The notes under the pieces were generated by a model. That model had not been told where the DNA came from. It did no database searches and saw nothing but the letters and a program-made list of their open reading frames with translations. A program made the translations under genes and the position numbers. This document shows, piece by piece, positions 25,422 to 35,954 of a DNA stretch of 64,000 bases. The stretch is taken from positions 1 to 64,000 of the forward strand of contig NZ_AORV01000016.1 of the NCBI RefSeq assembly GCF_000350485.1, written 5' to 3'. The first letter of the stretch is position 1. Every line of letters starts with the position of its first letter. Source of the DNA: Ruminiclostridium cellobioparum subsp. termitidis CT1112 (GTDB taxonomy: Bacteria; Bacillota; Clostridia; Acetivibrionales; DSM-1351).

Positions 25422-28400
25422 TCACTCAAGATTTTTCATTCTATTCATAATTTCAGCTTCGATTTCGTCTTCTGAAAGCTGCTCAATCATTTTTAGAATT
25501 TCAGCTTCTGCTTCTCTCTCTCTGCTGTTTTTTATATCTTCAATGGCAGCAGCTGTCTCTCCAATGGTCGGTGCATTAAAGAAATCCTGCATTGGCAGCT
25601 CCACACCGAATTGGTCCCTGATCCTTGAGTTCAGCTGTGTGGCTTGAAGGGAGTCTCCTCCTATTTCAAAGAAGCTGTCATAAACACCGATTTGCGAAAT
25701 ACCCAGGACTTCCTGCCAGACCTTTAAAATCCTTTGCTCCGTTTCATTCTGTGGTTCCATATATGAACTTCCTAAATCAGGCCTGTCATTTACGGCATTC
25801 ATATTTTCCACCTGCTTAAGCCTGCCTCTGTTTTTAAGCCATGGCCTGTTATGCTCCAGTGTAAACTGACTTACATTCCTGGGGGATATCATAATCTGAT
25901 TTATATCTGTCATTGAAACTATATGCCGGAAGGCTGATATCCCATGTTCAGAGTCTATATATCCGCCATTTGTTTCTGCAGTATACTCATTTTCCTTACT
26001 CCAGCTGTCCCACTGTATCAGCTTTGCATTATTACAATTTGCCGAAAGCTTCTGTGACAGCGTGCTCATATATGGTACTAACTGTGCCAGGAAATAGCTG
26101 TCACAAGTCTGCAGCCCCCATTCATCCGGTGACATTAATGAAATAAAGTCAGGTTTCATTTTTGGAAGCACAGCTTCCAGCGAATTTAATGCAGATATAT
26201 TCTGTTCAAGTTTGCTGCTTGACTCTTCAACCTCGTCATTAACCTGCTGTTGTTTTAAACCCTCTGACAATTGCAGCGGTGTGAAAATGACTCCCTGTAT
26301 GCTTCCAAACAATTCCATGGCAGAATCAACGGCCTTATTTATGGAAGCTTCAGTCCAGCCGGCTGCAGATGGTGCAAAAACTTCACCGCCAAGCTGCTCA
26401 AGCTGTCTGAGCCTTTCAATTCTGAGTTTTATATCCTGCTTTTCTTTCGCTTTGACTTCAAGCAGCCATGCTTTATAATCCTCTGAGTCAAGTAACGGAT
26501 TCTGCCTTGCCACAATCAATGAGTGGTCGGCATTTTCATCGCCTGCCGGGTAAAGAGTTACATCGGTATTACCCTGATCACACAATACTTTTTTCCATAC
26601 CTCCGGAGCAAGCAGCGGAGAATTTGTTCTTAAAGCATTATCTGAGTAATTCCACCAGTGATCTGCCAGGCCCCATATCAGGTTTACCCAACGCCGGGGC
26701 CTGGTAGCTTCCATCATCAGCAGCAGGCCTCCCGGCATCAAAAGCTTCTCAACATTCTGAACCGCGCTGCTTATGTCGGGCTGAGCATGAACAGCATTAG
26801 TTCCCACAATAAAATCAAAGCTGTATGGAGCAAAACCCTGTTCCTCAGGTTTTTCAGAAACGTCCAGAACTCTGAATTTCATAAAGCCCCAGCCGTTTTG
26901 TACAGCTTTTTTTCGGGCATTATTTATCAAATTCTTGTTTAAAGAGGTAAAACAGTATTCTGCATCCTTATCCTTCAAAGCTTCTGCAATGTGCCAGGTA
27001 AGCCGGTCATCACCTGCGTTGATTTCCAGAAACCGCATCTTTCTGCCCTTTCCCATATTCCCAGGTTTTCTGAAATATTCAGAAATAACTCTTTGGATGT
27101 GTATTCCATTCGAGTATTTCTGTTGTACCTCATCAACAACTTCAAGAACATTCAAACCGTTATCCTGGCTGAATACAGCCATGGCCTCGGTCCTTCCAGC
27201 CAATACATCACTGTAGCTGTCAACACAGTATTTAAGAGCACTGAGGGCATTTTCAAATTCAGGAAACTTTTTCAACAGCTCTGCTGACAGGAACTCAGGT
27301 CCTGATATTTTATCCTGCTCTTTAATAAATCTTACTGTTTCTCCTTCTGTTTCAATAAAGCTTTCCTGCTCCAATACCGAGAGCATAAAACCGAAAAATT
27401 TATAATATTTAGCTGTTATTCCCAAAGCAAGCTTCAATTCATCTTCTGAATATACTACCTGCCTTTTTATATCCAGGTTTTTAGCAAAGTAACTGTATAT
27501 GTACGCTGAACAAAGCCTGTCCAGCTCCGTTTCAATATCCTCCGGAACTGCTGAAGTCTCTGAGGAACCAATATTTTGTTCCCATAGCCGGTTTATTTCT
27601 GATGCACAGTCATCATTTTCAAAGGAGGATAGTGGGTATGCCGGTGCTCCGGGTGTTCTTATATCCCGGTTATCCGGTATAGCACCGCCATTGTCTATTA
27701 TCCCATCCCATTCACTTTTATCAGGCAGCACACAGGGTTGTGGAAGTACAAGTCCGGCATTTACCGACTGAGCCAGATAGCGTGCGAATTCAAAGCCCAT
27801 ACCTGTCAAGCCGTCCATTATGAAATATGTACCCTTTTGCCTGAATTCAAATTTATCAGTACCTTGTGCTGCAGATTCATATTTAGCAGTACTTTCCGCC
27901 GTATACTCAAGTTCTTCAAAATCCGGTATCCACCTGTACCTGCCTCTGAAAGCAGCTTCAACCTCTGAATGTCCGGCGGCAATTTCAGCCAGGATATTAT
28001 CAGCGGTTCTACTGATTTGAACCCCGGGCAATACATCAATGCTGCGGCAAATTATATTTTCCGAATTTCCGCTGATTGCCCTGCACATTCCCACTGCGGC
28101 TGCTTTTTCAGGTTTGACCGCCTCTTCTCCACTGATATCGGCAGTGCTGCTGGAAATAACCCATATATCCAACTTTTTGTCATTACTTATACTTTTAATA
28201 GACTGTACAAGATTCAAAACACTTAACGAACCTGAAAACCGGTACTGTTTAAAGTATTCCGCATCTCCTTCAGCCCCCGGACTTTCTGCATAATTCCACA
28301 GGTGTACCACTGCATCGGGCATCAGTTTCAGATCATTAAGCTTATTTACCAAAGCAGTAAATTCCCAGGCTCTTTCAGGCTTCAGAGTGTATGTCCGGTC

Positions 28401-31400
28401 GTTTTCCGCCTTGAATTCTGCTCCGGCAGTTACCGTTACCACCTCCTGGCCTGCTGCCAGCAGCCCTTGGGCTATAGCCCCTCCGAGCCCGCAAGGTTCA
28501 ACGAATACAAGCCATTTTCTGCTCTTATGGGACAATGTTTCGGGTCTAAAGGAATTGAGCAGCTTGGACCGTTTCCAGGAAGGCACCAGAATCCAATTCT
28601 TTTCATCAGCTTTAAAACTTGTCTGGTGCAGCTCCGGAGATTCCACCCTGTCAACCCAGTAACGCCTGCCTTCAAAGGGGTATGTCGGCAGAGGAATTCG
28701 ACGCCTGCATTCCTGTTTATTGAATTTATCCCAATCCGGGTGTTTCCCTGCAATCCAGAGCCTTCCAAGCGCTGTCAGCAAAAATGCCATATCCCCGGTT
28801 TTGTCGCTTGGATGACGTATTGTTGAGATGATACATCTTTCGATACCGTCCTTGACATTTTGTCTGGCCAGCTTTGAAAGCGTCTGCCCCGGTCCCGCCT
28901 CGATCAGTACCCGGGAAGTATCTTTCAAAATCTCACTTATTCCGTAAGAGAAAAGTACGGTTCCCCTCAGATGCTGAGCCCAGTAAGCAGGGTCCACAGC
29001 TTGGCTTTCTGTAATCCAGGTTCCTGTTACGCAGGAAATAAACGGTCTGTTTGGAGCATGCAGCTGTATAGCTGTAAATAGTTGTTTAAACGGCTCTACA
29101 ACAGGTTCCAGCATACCGGAATGAAAAGCATGTGAAGTGTGCAGTTCTCTGCATTCCACCCCCATGTTAGCCAGCTTGTCTTTCAGAAGACTTATTTCTT
29201 CATAGCTGCCGGACACAACGCACTGCTCAGGTCCGTTTACGGCAGCCATTGATAAATCCTTATTCAAAAGCGGAGTAATTTCATTTTCAGCCAGTGGAAT
29301 TCCCAGCATGGTTCCGCCTGGTAATTCCTGAATCAGCCTTCCCCGTGCAGAAACCAGCATTAATGCGTCTTCAAGGGTCATTACCCCTGCAAGCACCGCC
29401 GCAACATATTCCCCAATGCTGTGACCGATCATTGCATCAGGTTCCATACCCCAGCTGCACAGCATTTTTGCAGTTGCATATTCTATTACAAAAACCGCCG
29501 GCTGGGTATACCCGGTCTGGCTCAGAGTTTCCTCCGCCTGTTTTATGTCAGCGGGGCCTTCAGGGTATATGAGACTGCGCAAATCCATATCAATATACTG
29601 TTTTAATATTTCACAGCAGTTATCAACCTGTTCACGGAAAACAGGTTCCAGCTGATACAAGCCCTGACCCATGCCCGGATACTGCGAACCCTGTCCCGGG
29701 AACATGAAGGTAATTGTTTTGTTTTCATTCTCACATTCACCCGATATAATTCGCCGGGCATCCTCACCGCCCAATACATTCAGTGCATCCTCGACACTTG
29801 AACACACAAATGCTTTTCTGTATCTGAAATCCTTACGCCCCACCTGAAGGGTATATGCCATATCTGCAATATTGGCATTGCCGTTTAATTTAAGATAGTC
29901 ATGGAAATTGTGCATATTGGCAGCAAGAGCATTTTCAGTTCTTCCTGAAAACAGCAGCAGCCGGCAAGGTGAATTATCTGCCGGGTTCTGACAGGGTGGT
30001 GCTTCCTCCAGTATGACATGGGCATTTGTTCCTCCAAAACCCAGTGCACTGACACCTGCTCTGCGAGGTATATCCGTTGTTTCCCATTTTTTAAGTGAAG
30101 TATTCACAAAGAATGGGCTGTTCTCAAAATCAATTTTGGGATTTGGGCTTGTGTAGTTAAGACTGGGCGGTATCATGCCATTTTTCAGAGACAATGCGGC
30201 CTTGATCAGGCCTGCTATACCGGCAGCCCTGTCCAAATGCCCCAGATTTGTTTTTACCGAACCGATGGCACAAAATTGCTTATTTTCAGTTGTGGCACCG
30301 AAGGCCTTTGTCAATGCGGCAATCTCTATCGGATCTCCCATCAGCGTACCCGTGCCGTGAGCCTCAATATATCCTATACTATCCGCTGTTATCCCTGCAT
30401 TTTCAAGAGCGTTTGATATAACCTCAGACTGTCCTTCCACGCTTGGAGCGGTATAACCCACCTTCAGGGAGCCGTCATTATTGATTGCCGAACCCTTTAT
30501 GACCGCAATGATGGAGTCCCTGTCTGCCAGTGCATCCTTGAGCCTTTTCAAAACAACAATTCCCACTCCGTTGCCAAACAGCATTCCATTGGCATCCTTG
30601 TCAAAAGCCCTGCAATGCCCGTCGGGTGAAAATATTCCGCCTTCATTGTACAGGTAGCCGTTTTTATGAGGAACATTTATTGTGGCACCTCCCGCCAAAG
30701 CCATATGGCACTCACCGCTCAAAAGGCTTTTGGCAGCCAGATGCACGGCTACCAGCGAGGTGGAGCAGAAGGTCTGAACCGCAATACTCGGACCCTTTAA
30801 ATTCAGCTTGTAGGATACCGACGTTGTCAGAGAATCCTTGTCATTCCCTATGATAGCCTGCAGATTCCCAACTGATTCCATCAGCTTCCTGTTGGAATAC
30901 AAATTGAACATATATGTACTCAGACTGGCACCGGCAAATACTCCGATAAGTCCCCTGTATTTGTCCTGGGTATACCCCGCATTCTCCAGTGATTCCCACG
31001 CACACTGCAGAAACAATCTGTGCTGAGGATCCATCATCTCGGCTTCTCTTGGATTGTAACCGAAAAATTCGGCATCAAACATATCATATCCCTCGACCAT
31101 AGGTGCAGCCTTTACATAGTTGGGATTATTGAGCAGAGCGGGATCGACGCCTGCCTCAAGCAGCTCTTCATCCGAAAGCTGCGTTACCGACTCAACACCC
31201 TCGCAAAGATTTTTCCAGAATTCATCAATATTATTTGCACCGGGGAACCTGCAGGACATGCCGATAATGGCAATTTCAGAGTTTTCATCCCCGTTTGTCC
31301 CGCTATTTTCCTTTACCGGTTTCTCCGCGGATTCGTCATTATTTTCAGCCGAATCATGTCCCAGAAGTCTGGCCATGGCACTTATTGTAGGAGCCTCATA

Positions 31401-34400
31401 AATTACCACCGGAGCTATTTGTATATCAAATTCTCTTTTTATTTCAGCAACAAGCTGAAGTCCCGTCAGTGAATTCCCCCCCAGATCAAAGAAATTATCA
31501 TTTGGCCCAAGCTTTTTGACCCCGAGAACTTTTTTCCAAATGTCAGCCACTTTATTCTGAATTTCATTCTTTGAAATGGAGCCTTTAATCTGCACTTTCC
31601 CGGCTTGATCCGCTTCATCAAAGCCTGAGCTTGTCCCATTCCCCGGGAAATTATCCTGAGAGAAGGCTTTGCTGAGCTCAATGCGTTCCTGTAAAGGTTG
31701 AGCGGAAATGATAACCTGCTGGGGCTGCGAAATTAAAACTCTCTCGAATATTTCAACGCCTTCTCTGGAGCTGATGGCTTTTGAGAGAATTTCCCGTCTC
31801 AGGGCCTTCATATTATCAGGAACCTGCGTATCGGCGGCAATACCTGTTTCCTGCCAATTATCCCAGTCCACGGAGGTAATTCTATTATGCCCTTTTGAAT
31901 TCCAGCAGCCTGCGAAAGCATCCAGAAACGCATTGGCAGCACAATAGTCTGCCTGTCCCAGATCTCCCATCAGGGATTGCAGCGAGGAACAGAATATAAC
32001 AAAATCCAATTCCGCCCGGCAGAAAATATCATAAAGTACCAGAGCTCCATATAATTTTGGTGCAAATACTTCCTCGGACATTTGCGGAGTTTTTTGCTGT
32101 ATCATCCCGCCGCCGGCTATTCCGGCAGCATGAATTATACCGTTGACACTTCCGAATACCGACTCGGCCTCAGAAATACCCTTGCGCATTTTTTCAGCGT
32201 CGGTAACATCCGCACTTATGACAATTACCCGGGAGCCCATTTCCTCCAGTTGCCGCAGCTTTATTATTTTCATGCTGACAGAATTCTTTTCATCATGTTC
32301 TGACAGCCAATTATCCCATAAATTCTTTTCCGGCAATTCTGAACGTCCTGATAATATAAGCTTTGCCCGGGCTGTTTTTGCAAGATGCTCCGCCAGAACG
32401 AATCCTATGCCGCCTAATCCTCCGGTAATAAGGTATACTCCGTTTTTCCTTATTTTATTGTCCAGAGACCCGGTCTCCTTTAGTGCTATATCCTGTAAAT
32501 AAGGTTTGAATCCATATTCCCATCGCTTTCCATCACGGTAAGCAACTATATTATCTTTTTTTAGATCATCAGACTGATTATTGATTTCAGTTAAAATAGT
32601 TTCAACAAGATTATGTTTATTTTCAACCAGATCAGTCAAAGGAATATCTATACTCCTGCACGAAATATTGCCGTATTCCTTTGGGATAACCCTGCAGGGT
32701 CCTAGTATAGTGGACTTTCCGGGTTCAATTCTTTCTTTTCCATTTACACATTGCATATTGCTGGATACCAGGCAAATATCCGCAGACCTGACATTACCAT
32801 TGTTACCTATGGCCTGAGTCAGGGAAATTATACTGTCATATCCGATTTTTTTATGAAATTCAATTGTCTCTTTTAACAAATTTTCATCTGACAAATTTTC
32901 AGCACCGGTTACAGTCCAGAAGTGTAAAACCTGCAGCTTTGACTTATCTGCCGGCAAGCCTTTTTTCAACAGTTCATCAAAGTCACTGTAACTTTCAGGA
33001 TTGACCATGAATTTTCTTTCATCTATATGACAGAACTGTTCTCCCTGCTCCACACTGACGACATGACAGCCTGATTTTTCGAGATATTCCGAAGTTTCTT
33101 TTCCCAGCCCGCAGCTGTCCTCAAATACAAGATAACATGTATCAGTTCCGGTCGCATGCCGTACCTCTTTTGAGGCTGACTGCAGCTCTGACTGACTCCA
33201 GACCGGCTCATAAAACCATTGGCTGATGTTCTCTGTTTTATCCAGTGTGAGTTTTAAACCTTGCTTTGAATTTACCAACCTGTCCAGAGCTTCAACCCAA
33301 TAACGCTGTCTCTCAAACGGATAAGTGGGCAGTGACACACGTTTCTGCCGTTTGTTTTCATAGTACTTGTTCCAGTCGATTCCCGCTCCGCAAAGCCATA
33401 GCTTGCCAAGAGCTGTCATCAGAAATGACATATCCGATCTTTGATCTTTTGGATGGCGAAGTGAATTAAGTATTGTTGCTTCCGAGTCTTCACTTTCATT
33501 TTGACGGACAAAGGTGCTCAATGTTTGACCGGGCCCTATTTCAAGGAAGATGCTGCCTGATTCCTTCAGTAATTGCTGTATTCCAGCACTGAAGCTTACT
33601 GTACCTCTTAAATGTTTTGTCCAGTATTCAGCTTGCGTTGGTTCCAGATCCTTTATGTATTCTCCTGTTACATTCGATATATATGGTATCTTCGGTTTGT
33701 TGAACGTAATACTTTTTAAAGTGACCGCAAATTTTTCAAGTATTGGCTCTATCATTTCAGAATGAAAAGCATGGGAGGTATGCAGTCTTCTGCATTGAAT
33801 ATTATTTTCCTGAAGCTGTTGTTCCAGCCTGCCAACAGCTTCAAAGGTTCCTGAAACAACAGTCAATACAGGACTGTTGGCGGCAGCCATAGATATATCC
33901 TCATTGAGATATGCTTCAATTTGTTTTTCCGAAAGGCTTACCGAAAGCATTGCACCTCCCGGAAGACTCTGCATCAGCTGTCCTCTTTGAGCCACCAGCA
34001 GGAGAGCATCCTCCAGGGACAAAACTCCCGCCAGACATGCCGCAACATATTCGCCCAGGCTGTGTCCGATCATGGCCTTGGGTTTTATTCCCCACTTTAT
34101 AAAAAGCTTTGCAAGCGCATATTCAACACTGAACAGAACCGGCTGTGTCATATAAGTCTGGTTTAGCTCGGCTGCTGCAGCCTCACTGACTTCTTTACCG
34201 GGGAATAATATTGAGCGGATATCTTTGCCAAGATATGGTTTCAGAATTTCAGCACACCGGTCCATATCCTTCCTGAATTCCTGCTCACTTTCATATAATT
34301 CCCTGGCCATATCCACGTATTGAGCTCCCTGTCCCGGGAACATAAATATGACGGACTTGTCACTCCTCTCCTCATAACCTGTCAAAACCTCCTGAGAATC

Positions 34401-35954
34401 GGGAGCTTCCAAAAGCTCAACAGCATCTGTCTTTTCTTTGCATACAACCATTTTTCTGTATCCGAAGACTTTTCTTCCAACCTTTAGTGTATATGCTATA
34501 TCAGCCATACTGGATTGGGGATTCTGCTTCAAATAATCGGTCAGTCTGCAGGTTGACTCTTCCAGAGCAGCTTCCGATCTTGCTGATAACAGTAAAAGTT
34601 TACAGGGTTCTTTATCAACAACTGCCTCTGCTTTGGGTGCCTCCTCCAGAATCACATGCGCATTGGTACTTCCAAAACCAAAGGAACTGACACCTGCTCT
34701 GACAGGCAGCTTTGTATTCTTCCATTCGGAAAGCCTGGTATTCACATAAAACGGACTATTGTCAAAATCAATTTTGGGATTTGGCTTTGAGTAATTCAGA
34801 CTTGGAGGAAGCATTCCGTTCTTTATGGAAAGCGCAGTTTTAATCAGGCTGGCAATACCTGAGGCTGCGTCAAGATGTCCAATATTGGTTTTTACAGAAC
34901 CAATGGCACAATAGCCTTTCCTGTCGGTACTGGCGCGAAATGCGTTTGTAAGTGCGGTCAATTCAATTGGATCTCCCAGATTGGTTCCGGTACCGTGAGC
35001 TTCAACATACGAAATTGTGTCCGCCTCAACACCGGCACTTGCCATTGCCTCCAGTACAACCTTCGTCTGTCCCTCAACACCGGGCGCTGTAAAGCTTGCC
35101 TTTCTGGAGCCGTCATTATTGACCGCCGAACCTTTAATTACCGCATATATGTTGTCCCCATCATGAATCGCATCCTCCAGACGTTTTAAAACAACCGCCC
35201 CGGCGCCATTTCCAAAAACAGTTCCTCCGGCCTGGGCATCAAAAGCCCTGCAATGGCCGTCAGGAGAAGCTACTCCTCCAGGCTGGTAAAAATATCCTGT
35301 CTTGTGAGGAACATTTATTGTAACACCCCCGGCAACCGCCATCTGGCATTCTGCAATCAAAAGGCTCTGGCACGCCAGATGAACTGCCACAAGCGAAGTT
35401 GAGCATGCTGTATGAATAGCATAGCTGGGACCCTTTAAATTAAATTTGTAGGCCAGTCTTGTTGAAAGGCAGCCCAAGTCATTACCAAGAGCAACCTGCA
35501 TGGTATCCAGATATTTCAAGTAATCCGGAACTGCAGCTATATTCAGCAGGTATGTATCGGTCTTTGCTCCGCTGAAGGCTCCGATTTCACCTTTATAGCT
35601 TTCGGGATTGTAGCCTGCATCTTCAAAGGCCTCCCAAACGCATTCAATAAACACCCTGTGCTGAGGATCCATGAGCTGAGCTTCCTGCGGTGAGTATCCG
35701 AAAAAGCCCGCATCGAATTTATCATAATCCTCCAGAATTGATCCTGCTTTGACATATGAGTGGTCCTTCAGAACAGTACCGTCAACCCCTGCCTTTAATA
35801 GTTCCTCATCAGTAAAGAGAGTTATGGATTCCTTACCTTCTATTAAATTGGTCCAGTATTCCCTGAGATTCTTTGCTCCCGGAAATCTGCAAGCCATTCC
35901 GATTATGGCAATTTCCGATCCATCAAGGCTTTCAATAATCTGAGAATTGTTCAT
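25422..35954 (-). CDS. Bimodular PKS: KS-AT-KR-ACP-KS-AT-KR(degenerate, MT inserted)-ACP
   Basis: 3510 residues. Module 1: KS (Cys184), AT (Ser632 in GHSLGE, HAFH near 731: malonyl), KR (TGGLGGIG near 1175; Ser and Tyr in QADYCAANAF near 1338), ACP Ser1495. Module 2: KS (Cys1730, in TFCSTSL), AT (Ser2179, HAFH), then a KR-type fold beginning FIMDGLTGMG (near 2713) with the dinucleotide motif decayed. A methyltransferase domain (about 2840-3150) interrupts this KR, which then resumes at RLRQLEQLGGEV without a Ser/Tyr/Asn triad. The MT motif I reads LEINAGDDR instead of LEIGAGTGG, so SAM binding is doubtful. ACP Ser3435 and a charged helical docking tail end the protein. The gene overlaps the previous one by 23 bp. 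ATG 35954 is chosen over 35966, which leaves no room for a ribosome site. Expected chemistry: one hydroxy unit, then one unreduced and possibly methylated unit. Confidence 0.93.
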   Translation of the reverse strand: MNNSQIIESLDGSEIAIIGMACRFPGAKNLREYWTNLIEGKESITLFTDEELLKAGVDGTVLKDHSYVKAGSILEDYDKFDAGFFGYSPQEAQLMDPQHRVFIECVWEAFEDAGYNPESYKGEIGAFSGAKTDTYLLNIAAVPDYLKYLDTMQVALGNDLGCLSTRLAYKFNLKGPSYAIHTACSTSLVAVHLACQSLLIAECQMAVAGGVTINVPHKTGYFYQPGGVASPDGHCRAFDAQAGGTVFGNGAGAVVLKRLEDAIHDGDNIYAVIKGSAVNNDGSRKASFTAPGVEGQTKVVLEAMASAGVEADTISYVEAHGTGTNLGDPIELTALTNAFRASTDRKGYCAIGSVKTNIGHLDAASGIASLIKTALSIKNGMLPPSLNYSKPNPKIDFDNSPFYVNTRLSEWKNTKLPVRAGVSSFGFGSTNAHVILEEAPKAEAVVDKEPCKLLLLSARSEAALEESTCRLTDYLKQNPQSSMADIAYTLKVGRKVFGYRKMVVCKEKTDAVELLEAPDSQEVLTGYEERSDKSVIFMFPGQGAQYVDMARELYESEQEFRKDMDRCAEILKPYLGKDIRSILFPGKEVSEAAAAELNQTYMTQPVLFSVEYALAKLFIKWGIKPKAMIGHSLGEYVAACLAGVLSLEDALLLVAQRGQLMQSLPGGAMLSVSLSEKQIEAYLNEDISMAAANSPVLTVVSGTFEAVGRLEQQLQENNIQCRRLHTSHAFHSEMIEPILEKFAVTLKSITFNKPKIPYISNVTGEYIKDLEPTQAEYWTKHLRGTVSFSAGIQQLLKESGSIFLEIGPGQTLSTFVRQNESEDSEATILNSLRHPKDQRSDMSFLMTALGKLWLCGAGIDWNKYYENKRQKRVSLPTYPFERQRYWVEALDRLVNSKQGLKLTLDKTENISQWFYEPVWSQSELQSASKEVRHATGTDTCYLVFEDSCGLGKETSEYLEKSGCHVVSVEQGEQFCHIDERKFMVNPESYSDFDELLKKGLPADKSKLQVLHFWTVTGAENLSDENLLKETIEFHKKIGYDSIISLTQAIGNNGNVRSADICLVSSNMQCVNGKERIEPGKSTILGPCRVIPKEYGNISCRSIDIPLTDLVENKHNLVETILTEINNQSDDLKKDNIVAYRDGKRWEYGFKPYLQDIALKETGSLDNKIRKNGVYLITGGLGGIGFVLAEHLAKTARAKLILSGRSELPEKNLWDNWLSEHDEKNSVSMKIIKLRQLEEMGSRVIVISADVTDAEKMRKGISEAESVFGSVNGIIHAAGIAGGGMIQQKTPQMSEEVFAPKLYGALVLYDIFCRAELDFVIFCSSLQSLMGDLGQADYCAANAFLDAFAGCWNSKGHNRITSVDWDNWQETGIAADTQVPDNMKALRREILSKAISSREGVEIFERVLISQPQQVIISAQPLQERIELSKAFSQDNFPGNGTSSGFDEADQAGKVQIKGSISKNEIQNKVADIWKKVLGVKKLGPNDNFFDLGGNSLTGLQLVAEIKREFDIQIAPVVIYEAPTISAMARLLGHDSAENNDESAEKPVKENSGTNGDENSEIAIIGMSCRFPGANNIDEFWKNLCEGVESVTQLSDEELLEAGVDPALLNNPNYVKAAPMVEGYDMFDAEFFGYNPREAEMMDPQHRLFLQCAWESLENAGYTQDKYRGLIGVFAGASLSTYMFNLYSNRKLMESVGNLQAIIGNDKDSLTTSVSYKLNLKGPSIAVQTFCSTSLVAVHLAAKSLLSGECHMALAGGATINVPHKNGYLYNEGGIFSPDGHCRAFDKDANGMLFGNGVGIVVLKRLKDALADRDSIIAVIKGSAINNDGSLKVGYTAPSVEGQSEVISNALENAGITADSIGYIEAHGTGTLMGDPIEIAALTKAFGATTENKQFCAIGSVKTNLGHLDRAAGIAGLIKAALSLKNGMIPPSLNYTSPNPKIDFENSPFFVNTSLKKWETTDIPRRAGVSALGFGGTNAHVILEEAPPCQNPADNSPCRLLLFSGRTENALAANMHNFHDYLKLNGNANIADMAYTLQVGRKDFRYRKAFVCSSVEDALNVLGGEDARRIISGECENENKTITFMFPGQGSQYPGMGQGLYQLEPVFREQVDNCCEILKQYIDMDLRSLIYPEGPADIKQAEETLSQTGYTQPAVFVIEYATAKMLCSWGMEPDAMIGHSIGEYVAAVLAGVMTLEDALMLVSARGRLIQELPGGTMLGIPLAENEITPLLNKDLSMAAVNGPEQCVVSGSYEEISLLKDKLANMGVECRELHTSHAFHSGMLEPVVEPFKQLFTAIQLHAPNRPFISCVTGTWITESQAVDPAYWAQHLRGTVLFSYGISEILKDTSRVLIEAGPGQTLSKLARQNVKDGIERCIISTIRHPSDKTGDMAFLLTALGRLWIAGKHPDWDKFNKQECRRRIPLPTYPFEGRRYWVDRVESPELHQTSFKADEKNWILVPSWKRSKLLNSFRPETLSHKSRKWLVFVEPCGLGGAIAQGLLAAGQEVVTVTAGAEFKAENDRTYTLKPERAWEFTALVNKLNDLKLMPDAVVHLWNYAESPGAEGDAEYFKQYRFSGSLSVLNLVQSIKSISNDKKLDIWVISSSTADISGEEAVKPEKAAAVGMCRAISGNSENIICRSIDVLPGVQISRTADNILAEIAAGHSEVEAAFRGRYRWIPDFEELEYTAESTAKYESAAQGTDKFEFRQKGTYFIMDGLTGMGFEFARYLAQSVNAGLVLPQPCVLPDKSEWDGIIDNGGAIPDNRDIRTPGAPAYPLSSFENDDCASEINRLWEQNIGSSETSAVPEDIETELDRLCSAYIYSYFAKNLDIKRQVVYSEDELKLALGITAKYYKFFGFMLSVLEQESFIETEGETVRFIKEQDKISGPEFLSAELLKKFPEFENALSALKYCVDSYSDVLAGRTEAMAVFSQDNGLNVLEVVDEVQQKYSNGIHIQRVISEYFRKPGNMGKGRKMRFLEINAGDDRLTWHIAEALKDKDAEYCFTSLNKNLINNARKKAVQNGWGFMKFRVLDVSEKPEEQGFAPYSFDFIVGTNAVHAQPDISSAVQNVEKLLMPGGLLLMMEATRPRRWVNLIWGLADHWWNYSDNALRTNSPLLAPEVWKKVLCDQGNTDVTLYPAGDENADHSLIVARQNPLLDSEDYKAWLLEVKAKEKQDIKLRIERLRQLEQLGGEVFAPSAAGWTEASINKAVDSAMELFGSIQGVIFTPLQLSEGLKQQQVNDEVEESSSKLEQNISALNSLEAVLPKMKPDFISLMSPDEWGLQTCDSYFLAQLVPYMSTLSQKLSANCNNAKLIQWDSWSKENEYTAETNGGYIDSEHGISAFRHIVSMTDINQIMISPRNVSQFTLEHNRPWLKNRGRLKQVENMNAVNDRPDLGSSYMEPQNETEQRILKVWQEVLGISQIGVYDSFFEIGGDSLQATQLNSRIRDQFGVELPMQDFFNAPTIGETAAAIEDIKNSREREAEAEILKMIEQLSEDEIEAEIMNRMKNLE

